Shown here one piece after another: positions 59,487-64,000 of a stretch of DNA of 64,000 bases (position 1 is the first letter of the stretch; each line of letters begins with the position of its first letter). A program made the translations under genes and the position numbers. This DNA comes from Pseudomonas sp. AOB-7 (GTDB taxonomy: Bacteria > Pseudomonadota > Gammaproteobacteria > Pseudomonadales > Pseudomonadaceae), in assembly GCF_003696305.1 (NCBI RefSeq), contig NZ_RFFK01000013.1, positions 1-64,000 on the forward strand, read 5' to 3'. Below the pieces are notes generated by a model. That model had not been told where the DNA came from. It searched no databases and saw only the letters and a program-made list of their open reading frames with translations.

Positions 59487-59858
59487 ATGCGCCAACCCGA
59501 TATCGAGATCTACCTGAAAGACGCCGAACGCGACGCCGTGGCGCAGTGGCTGGGTGAGGCCCTGGGCCCTTGCAGCGACTGGCAGCAGAAGGGCCAGACC
59601 TTCAAATGCAAGGCCGGTGACGTGCCGGTGACCTGGCTGCCGAAGGCCGTGGGCAAATGGCACAGCCTGTACCTGGAAAGCGACGCCACGCCCTGGGCCG
59701 ACGACCTGGCCTGCGCCCGCGCCGCCCATGCCGCGCTCGGCGTGCAGATCCGCTGCGCGCCGGGAACCTGGGTGGAAGATGAAAGCGACGAGGAAGCCGA
59801 CCGCTGGATCAAGGTGGATGCCGACGGCGAAACCGAGATCGTCTGGCGTACGGAATGA
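59487..59858 (+). CDS. Conserved hypothetical protein, small and acidic
   Basis: A 123-residue protein starting MRQPDIEIYLKDAERDAVAQWL, five bases after rlmA. It is rich in Trp (seven) and Asp/Glu towards the end (EDESDEEADRWIKVDADGETEIVWRTE). It has no signal peptide or membrane segment. I do not recognise a named family. The GPCSDWQQKGQTFKCKAGDVPVTWLPKAVGKWHSLYLES core looks like a compact beta-rich domain. The tight spacing suggests cotranscription with dapE-rlmA. Confidence 0.8.
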   Translation: MRQPDIEIYLKDAERDAVAQWLGEALGPCSDWQQKGQTFKCKAGDVPVTWLPKAVGKWHSLYLESDATPWADDLACARAAHAALGVQIRCAPGTWVEDESDEEADRWIKVDADGETEIVWRTE

Positions 59859-59872
59859 CAGCGGCCGCATCC

Positions 59873-59999
59873 GTAGGGTGCGTAGCGCGCACCGTGGCCA
59901 TTCATCCAACCACCCGTTGCGCCCGGCACGATCCGTAGGGTGGATCACGCCTTATCGATCCACCGCGTGGTGGATGTAAAAACGACATCCACCCTTGCG
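59873..59999. repeat. Composite dispersed repeat (GTAGGGTGCG plus GTAGGGTGGATCACGC)
   Basis: The first half starts GTAGGGTGCGTAGCGCGCACC. The second half (59934-59990) reads GTAGGGTGGATCACGC, then CGATCCACCGCGTGGTGGATG and GACATCCACCC, i.e. nested inverted GGTGGAT units. A second copy of the latter lies at 61639-61715. It fills most of the gap between the hypothetical gene and the csp terminator. Confidence 0.78.
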
Positions 60000-60004
60000 C
60001 CATA

Positions 60005-60039
60005 AACGAAAAGGCCCGTCATCGACGGGCCTTTTCGTT
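60005..60039 (-). terminator. Strong intrinsic terminator of the cold-shock gene
   Basis: Perfect 16-bp stem, AACGAAAAGGCCCGTC and its complement, with a 3-base loop. A/T-rich ends give U-runs on either strand, so it can work in both directions. Confidence 0.9.
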
Positions 60040-60051
60040 GGAGTCTGGAAC

Positions 60052-60261
60052 TCAGACCGCGGAAACGTCTTCCGCCTGCAGGCCTTTCTGGCCCTGGGTC
60101 ACGCCGAACTCGACCTTCTGCCCCTCGATCAGGGTGCGGTGGCCTTCGCCACGGATGGCCCGGTAGTGAACGAATACGTCCGGGCCGCTTTCGCGCTGAA
60201 TGAACCCGTAGCCCTTGGAATCATTGAACCATTTAACGGTTCCGGTCTCACGATCTGCCAT
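60052..60261 (-). CDS. CspA-family cold-shock protein
   Basis: The 69-residue single-domain OB-fold RNA chaperone has RNP1 KGYGFI and RNP2 DVFVHY, with Tyr in place of the usual Phe after His. ATG 60261 follows GGAGAA. The ending LQAEDVSAV is typical of the Pseudomonas CapB/CspD-like group. A 150-base leader separates it from a good promoter, as for cspA genes whose long 5' UTR controls cold expression. Confidence 0.96.
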   Translation of the reverse strand: MADRETGTVKWFNDSKGYGFIQRESGPDVFVHYRAIRGEGHRTLIEGQKVEFGVTQGQKGLQAEDVSAV

Positions 60262-60411
60262 TACCCACTTCTCCAACTCGCAAATTTTTATTGTCCCGAA
60301 TAGGCGCTGTGACGGCTCGGTAAAAACGTTCTGTTCATCGTTCGCCAACCCCGGCAATTGGAGCATGGAGCAGGTCAAGCGAAGGGCGTTCTTGCTGCAA
60401 CCGCTGGGCCG

Positions 60412-60439
60412 AGTATAAAGCATGAAATGTGACTGAAAA
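60412..60439 (-). promoter_or_regulatory. Promoter of the cold-shock gene
   Basis: Minus-strand -35 TTTTCA (60434-60439), 16-base spacer, -10 TATACT (60412-60417, 5 of 6). It predicts a 5' UTR of about 145 nt, the long leader expected for cspA-type mRNAs. Confidence 0.65.
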
Positions 60440-60493
60440 GCACTTTTTTAGAACCGAGCGCAAACCAGACAACATCGGGGTTACAGCCGGTTT

Positions 60494-61486
60494 TTATCCG
60501 TTTTTCGCCAGCAAATCGCGTAATTTCTTCGCCAGCCTCTGCACCTGCTCGGCGTCCAGACGATAGGCCCAATCGCTGCGCGCGGCCACCTCGCCGTCCT
60601 CGAATCCCTGGCGCTCGCCGAGCACCAGCCAGTGCTGCTCGCCCTGCTGGTACAGCGCGCCTTCGAGGCTCTGGCCGTCGAAGCCGGTCAGGCTCAGCCT
60701 GAGCATCGGCGCCTGCTTGAAAGCGATCTGCGCCAGCGGCGCGGCATCGGCGAAACGCAGGTTGGAGAACAGCGTGACCATGCCGTTGGCCGCGCCCTCG
60801 AAACTGAGCTGCTGGCCCTTGCCCAACTGCTCCACAGTGAAGTTGTACTGCTCGGCGTCGGCCTTGCTCAGGGTCAGCGTCTCGCCGCTGGCGTAGCGCA
60901 GCTCCAGGCGTTTGACGCTGGCGAAGGGAATGTCCGCGACGCGGCGATCCAGCCAGTCCAGCTCGCGGCTGGGCAGGTCGAGCTGCTGGTCGATCAGCCA
61001 CACCTGATCCTCGCCGGCGCGGCGCACCAGTTGCCCGCTGCCCTGCTGCGACGGGTTGCCCAGACGCAGGCTCAACTCGGGATGGCCGTCGAACTGCAGC
61101 TGCAGACGCAGCGCCTGCTCGCCCTCCTCGCCGCTTTCCGCCAGGCCCAGGCGTGCGTGCCACTGCGCGTTGGCGGTCTTGGCCTCGACGGTGCGCGCCT
61201 CGCGCAGCGCCCGCAGCAGCTCGGCCAGGGGCTCGCGCGCGGCCGGGTAATCGGCCTTGGCCGGCACCACCCAGGCCTCGCCGCGGCGCTCGATACGCAC
61301 CGCCGGCTGGCCGGGCGGCTGGATTTCCAGCGCCTGCAGGCTACCCAGATAGCCCTGCTCGGCGGCCAGCCAGGGCGTGCGTTCGAGCTGTGCAGTGCCC
61401 TGCTGCTGGCGCTGCTGCAGCGCCAGGTAACCCAGCAGGCACAGCAGCACGATGACGATCAATGCGATCAGACCTTTACGTCCCAT
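60494..61486 (-). CDS. DUF4340 membrane-anchored protein of an ABC-export cluster
   Basis: The 330-residue protein has one N-terminal membrane helix (KGLIALIVIVLLCLLGYLAL) and a long periplasmic part of repeated beta segments (VRIERRGEAWVVPAKADYPAAREPLAELLRALREART..., LDWLDRRVADIPFASVKRLEL). DUF4340 genes regularly follow GldF/GldG-like ABC transporter genes, as here and at PA3669-PA3672 of P. aeruginosa. Function unknown. It is the distal gene of the cluster, separated by a 279-base repeat-rich gap. Confidence 0.88.
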   Translation of the reverse strand: MGRKGLIALIVIVLLCLLGYLALQQRQQQGTAQLERTPWLAAEQGYLGSLQALEIQPPGQPAVRIERRGEAWVVPAKADYPAAREPLAELLRALREARTVEAKTANAQWHARLGLAESGEEGEQALRLQLQFDGHPELSLRLGNPSQQGSGQLVRRAGEDQVWLIDQQLDLPSRELDWLDRRVADIPFASVKRLELRYASGETLTLSKADAEQYNFTVEQLGKGQQLSFEGAANGMVTLFSNLRFADAAPLAQIAFKQAPMLRLSLTGFDGQSLEGALYQQGEQHWLVLGERQGFEDGEVAARSDWAYRLDAEQVQRLAKKLRDLLAKNG

Positions 61487-61574
61487 GATCCCCTCACTGT
61501 TGAAAACTCGGGAGGCTCATCCTTCGGCTCCCCATCGGAGCGACAGATGCCCCCAAGGTTGAAAGCGACGAACC

Positions 61575-61715
61575 GTGGTGCGCCATGCGCACCGCCTCAA
61601 AAGCTTTGGTGCGAGTGGCGCACCCTACGGCCCCGGTTCGTAGGGTGGATCACGCTTCACCGATCCACCGTTGTGGTGGATGTAAAAAGCGACAGCTACG
61701 CGCCCCGATCCACCC
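61575..61715. repeat. Composite dispersed repeat, second copy
   Basis: 61575-61630 is a GGTGCGCCATGCGCACC ... GGTGCGAGTGGCGCACCC palindrome pair. 61639-61715 repeats the GTAGGGTGGATCACGC / CGATCCACCG / TGGTGGATGTAAAAA module of 59934-59990. Both modules occur in the same order and orientation at the two sites, about 1.7 kb apart. Confidence 0.78.
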
Positions 61716-61718
61716 GAC

Positions 61719-61753
61719 GCGCTTTAGCTGCGAACGAGTCGCCGCTAAAGCGC
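61719..61753. repeat. REP-type hairpin (GCGCTTTAGC)
   Basis: GCGCTTTAGC and GCTAAAGCGC form a perfect 10-bp stem around a 15-base loop that itself holds TGCGA/TCGCC. It is followed by CTCCCAC, the layout of common Pseudomonas REP sequences. It lies 13 bases after the stop of the GldG-like gene. Confidence 0.75.
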
Positions 61754-61765
61754 CTCCCACAATGC

Positions 61766-63598
61766 TCAGGCCCGGCGGCGGCGCCGCCACAGCCACAGGG
61801 CCAGCACGCCGAGGGTCAACAGTGCCGGCACCAGGGCGATATTGATCACCTTGAGCGTGCGGCCCAGCACCTCGATATCGGCGTTGAGCTGGTAGCGCAC
61901 GTCGCGCAGCTCCTTGCGGATCGCCAGCTTCTCCTGGATGAAGCGCTGCACCGCGCCCTGCTGCTCCGGGGTCAGCTCCAGCGCCTGGCTGGGGTCGTCG
62001 TTGCGCTGCAGCGCCGCCAGTTGCTGCTCGGTCTCGGCCAGGCGCGCCTGCAGCGCCTGTTCCTTCTCGCGGAAGCGCTGCTCGGCGGCGCGCTGCAACT
62101 CTTCCACCACCACGAAGGGACGGCTGAAGCGGCCGCGCGAACGCACGCTGATCAACGCCTCGGAGCCGGCCAGGTTGTCCAGCGCGTTGATCGCGAAGCT
62201 GCCGTTGTCGGCCCAGGGCTGCGGAATGCGCTGGCCGAAGAAGTCCTGCACCTGCACCCACAGGCGGTCGCTCAAGATGTCGGTATCGGCCACCGCGATC
62301 ACGTTGATGGTGTCGGCCTGCTTGAGGCCGTCCTTGCGCCCTTCGATGCCGTCGGGGAAGGCGCTCTGCGCCGGGCCGTCGATGCGTGCGGCGATGGCGT
62401 AGCGCTCGCCGGTGGGCTCCAGCTCGCGGATCAGCTCCTCCGGATTGCTCAGCATGGCGAAACGCTGGGCGTCGAAGGGCATGGCGTACTCGGAGCTCTG
62501 CAGCAGCGGGGTGAAGCGGGTCTTGGCGCCTTCCACCGGTTCGAGGATGCCGGCGGTGGCGACGGTGATGCTCTCCAGCCCGGCGGTGGCGATGTCCTCC
62601 TGGTCCAGCGCCTGGCGCGGCAGGCTCAGCCAGGCGGCATGACGCACCGCACGCTGGCCCTGGCCCATGCTCACCGACATGGCGTAGGAGCCGTCGCCGA
62701 GCACCTTGTCCGGCACCAGACGCAGGCCCCAGGCCTGGAACAGCGGCTCGAGGTTGGAGCCCTTGTCCACCGCCATCTCGCCCGGCATGTCGCCAGTGTC
62801 GGCCTCGGCATAGGGGTCGACGAACACCATCAGCTTGCCGCCGCGCAGGACGAACTGGTCGATGGCGTACAGGGTCTGCTCGGGCAGGTTCTTCGGGTGC
62901 ACCAGCCACAACACCGAGACGCTGTCGGGAATCAGGTCGACGTCGGCCTTGAGCTGCTCGATCGAAAACAACTGGCGCACCTGCTCCAGCACCATCCATG
63001 GCGGCGTCGGCTGCCGCGCCATCATGTCGAAGCCACCGGTCATGGGCAGCCCGGAGAGCACCCCGACCACCGGCAGCTGCGGCTTGGCCAGGCTCTGCAC
63101 CAGGCGGCTCAGCTCGTATTCGAGGTGCTCCTCCTGATCCAGGGCGAAGAACGGGATCACCTGGGTGTCGTCCAGCGCGTTGGTGCCGGCCAGGCCGAAG
63201 TAGATGGAGTCGCCACCCTGCTGCAGGGGGATGCCCTGCAGGCCGAACTCGGCGGCCTTGTCCTCGTCCTCGGAGAAGGGCTCGGGGTCGATGAGGTGCA
63301 GGCGGATCTTGCCGCCGGCCTGGCGCTGGTAGGCCTTGAGCATCTCCTCCACGCGCTGGGCGTAGGTGCGCAGCGCCGGCAGGTCCTTGGCTACCTTGTC
63401 GGAGTAGAAGAAGTACAGGTTGATCGGCTCGTCCAGCTCGCCAAGGATCTGCTTGGTGCCATCGGAAATGGTGTAGAGCTTCTGCTCGGTCAGGTCCAGG
63501 CGGGCGCCGCCCAGGCCGAGGCCGGCCAGCAGGTTGAAGGCGAGAAAGGCCGCCGCGATCAGCAGCAGCCCGGCGCCGGAATAGATCAGCTTTTTCAT
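61766..63598 (-). CDS. GldG-like ABC-transporter auxiliary protein
   Basis: The 610-residue protein has an N-terminal membrane helix (KKLIYSGAGLLLIAAAFLAFNLL), a large GldG/ABC_transp_aux periplasmic domain (LDLTEQKLYTISDGTKQILGELDEPINLYFFYSD...) and a C-terminal anchor (ALVPALLTLGVLALWLWRRRRRA). A coiled-coil stretch at about 520-575 (LAETEQQLAALQRND) precedes the anchor. It resembles the gliding-motility auxiliary component, although Pseudomonas does not glide by that route. The operon order permease (63608), auxiliary, DUF4340 is conserved. Substrate unknown. Confidence 0.9.
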   Translation of the reverse strand: MKKLIYSGAGLLLIAAAFLAFNLLAGLGLGGARLDLTEQKLYTISDGTKQILGELDEPINLYFFYSDKVAKDLPALRTYAQRVEEMLKAYQRQAGGKIRLHLIDPEPFSEDEDKAAEFGLQGIPLQQGGDSIYFGLAGTNALDDTQVIPFFALDQEEHLEYELSRLVQSLAKPQLPVVGVLSGLPMTGGFDMMARQPTPPWMVLEQVRQLFSIEQLKADVDLIPDSVSVLWLVHPKNLPEQTLYAIDQFVLRGGKLMVFVDPYAEADTGDMPGEMAVDKGSNLEPLFQAWGLRLVPDKVLGDGSYAMSVSMGQGQRAVRHAAWLSLPRQALDQEDIATAGLESITVATAGILEPVEGAKTRFTPLLQSSEYAMPFDAQRFAMLSNPEELIRELEPTGERYAIAARIDGPAQSAFPDGIEGRKDGLKQADTINVIAVADTDILSDRLWVQVQDFFGQRIPQPWADNGSFAINALDNLAGSEALISVRSRGRFSRPFVVVEELQRAAEQRFREKEQALQARLAETEQQLAALQRNDDPSQALELTPEQQGAVQRFIQEKLAIRKELRDVRYQLNADIEVLGRTLKVINIALVPALLTLGVLALWLWRRRRRA

Positions 63599-63607
63599 GG
63601 GCGCTCC

Positions 63608-64000
63608 TCAGTCGGCTTTCTTCAGGTCGATGACCACGGCGGTGGCGGTCAGCCAGGCGGCGATCAGCGAGAGGAAATACAGCAGGTCGCGCAGATCGAT
63701 CACGCCCTTGCTGATGGCGTCGAAGCGCACCAGGAAGCTCAGCGAGGCGATGGCGTCCACCAGCCACTGCGGCGCCCAGGCGAAGGCATCGAGCACCATC
63801 GGAAAGCCGCTGACGATAAACAGGAAGCAGGCGCTGACCGCGAGGATGAAGGCGATCACCTGGTTCTTGCTCAGCGCCGACATGCACGAGCCGATGGCCA
63901 GATAGGCGCCGGCCAGCAGCCAACTGCCGATGTAGCCGGTGACGATGGCGCCGTTGTCCGGCTCGCCCAGGTAGTTGACCGTGACGATCATCGGGAAGGT
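63608..64000 (-). CDS. GldF-like ABC transporter permease, C-terminal part (cut by window end)
   Basis: The visible 131 residues hold three hydrophobic helices (GSWLLAGAYLAIGSCMSAL, VIAFILAVSACFLFIVSGFPM, LLYFLSLIAAWLTATAVVI) and end in DLKKAD. This is the ABC-2 type permease pattern of GldF-like proteins, including the FDAISKGVIDLRDLLYF loop. The frame runs off the window at 64000; the usual length is about 240 residues. It is followed after nine bases by the GldG-like gene, so the two are cotranscribed, with an ATPase gene expected beyond the window. Confidence 0.9.
   Translation of the reverse strand, partial: TFPMIVTVNYLGEPDNGAIVTGYIGSWLLAGAYLAIGSCMSALSKNQVIAFILAVSACFLFIVSGFPMVLDAFAWAPQWLVDAIASLSFLVRFDAISKGVIDLRDLLYFLSLIAAWLTATAVVIDLKKAD

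Overview
The window is from a Pseudomonas chromosome. The protein sequences and the gene order match the core block that P. aeruginosa carries as mutS-fdxA-rsmZ-rpoS-nlpD-pcm-surE-truD-ispF-fghA-adhC ... eno-kdsA-pyrG-tilS-accA-dnaE ... rnhB-lpxB-lpxA-fabZ-lpxD-skp-bamA-rseP-dxr-cdsA-uppS-frr-pyrH-tsf-rpsB / map-glnD-dapC ... dapD-csdA-csdE ... tcdA ... DUF4340-GldG-GldF. Core GC is high (about 65-68% by eye). Intergenic repeats of the GTAGGGTGCGC and AGCCCGGATGCAATCCGGG types resemble those of the mendocina/alcaligenes/stutzeri side of the genus, but I cannot name the species.

Positions 1-5019 are accessory DNA of lower GC. They hold the right end of an IS3-family element (IS end at 950) inserted inside a hipA-type kinase gene, a MvaT-family xenogeneic silencer, an excisionase, a tyrosine integrase, and a small XRE-type regulator. 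This is the right end of an integrated element that stops directly at mutS. Around this junction mutS has no recognisable Shine-Dalgarno sequence.

Positions 5020-18833 hold mutS and fdxA on the plus strand, then the small RNA rsmZ with a perfect GacA box. After these come minus-strand rpoS, nlpD, a DUF368 lipid-carrier translocase, pcm, surE, truD, ispF, the formaldehyde-detoxification pair fghA/adhC with its divergent LysR regulator, an HPF/RaiA-type protein and ispD.

Positions 18830-31671 hold ftsB, eno, kdsA, pyrG, tilS, accA, dnaE, an alanine/glycine:sodium symporter and rnhB, all on the minus strand. Positions 31671-45504 are the long envelope/translation cluster from lpxB back to rpsB, also on the minus strand. 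It has many 1-4 nt overlaps and covers lipid A, BAM/Skp outer-membrane assembly, RseP, isoprenoid and phospholipid precursors, ribosome recycling, UMP kinase, EF-Ts and S2. Positions 45786-53669 switch to plus: map, glnD, dapC, an ArsC-like protein, dapD, csdA and csdE.

Positions 53670-64000 are a more mosaic stretch rich in dispersed repeats. It contains YehS (DUF1456), a periplasmic solute-binding protein, tcdA, an iron-alcohol-dehydrogenase homologue that has lost all four metal ligands, dapE, rlmA, a small unknown protein, a cold-shock protein, and the start of a conserved ABC-export cluster of unknown role (DUF4340, GldG-like, GldF-like, the last cut by the window end).

No CRISPR array, tRNA or rRNA gene was recognised. 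The most unusual items are the IS-broken hipA, the element/mutS junction, the candidate operator before the XRE gene, the metal-site-less Fe-ADH, and the dispersed palindromic repeat families.
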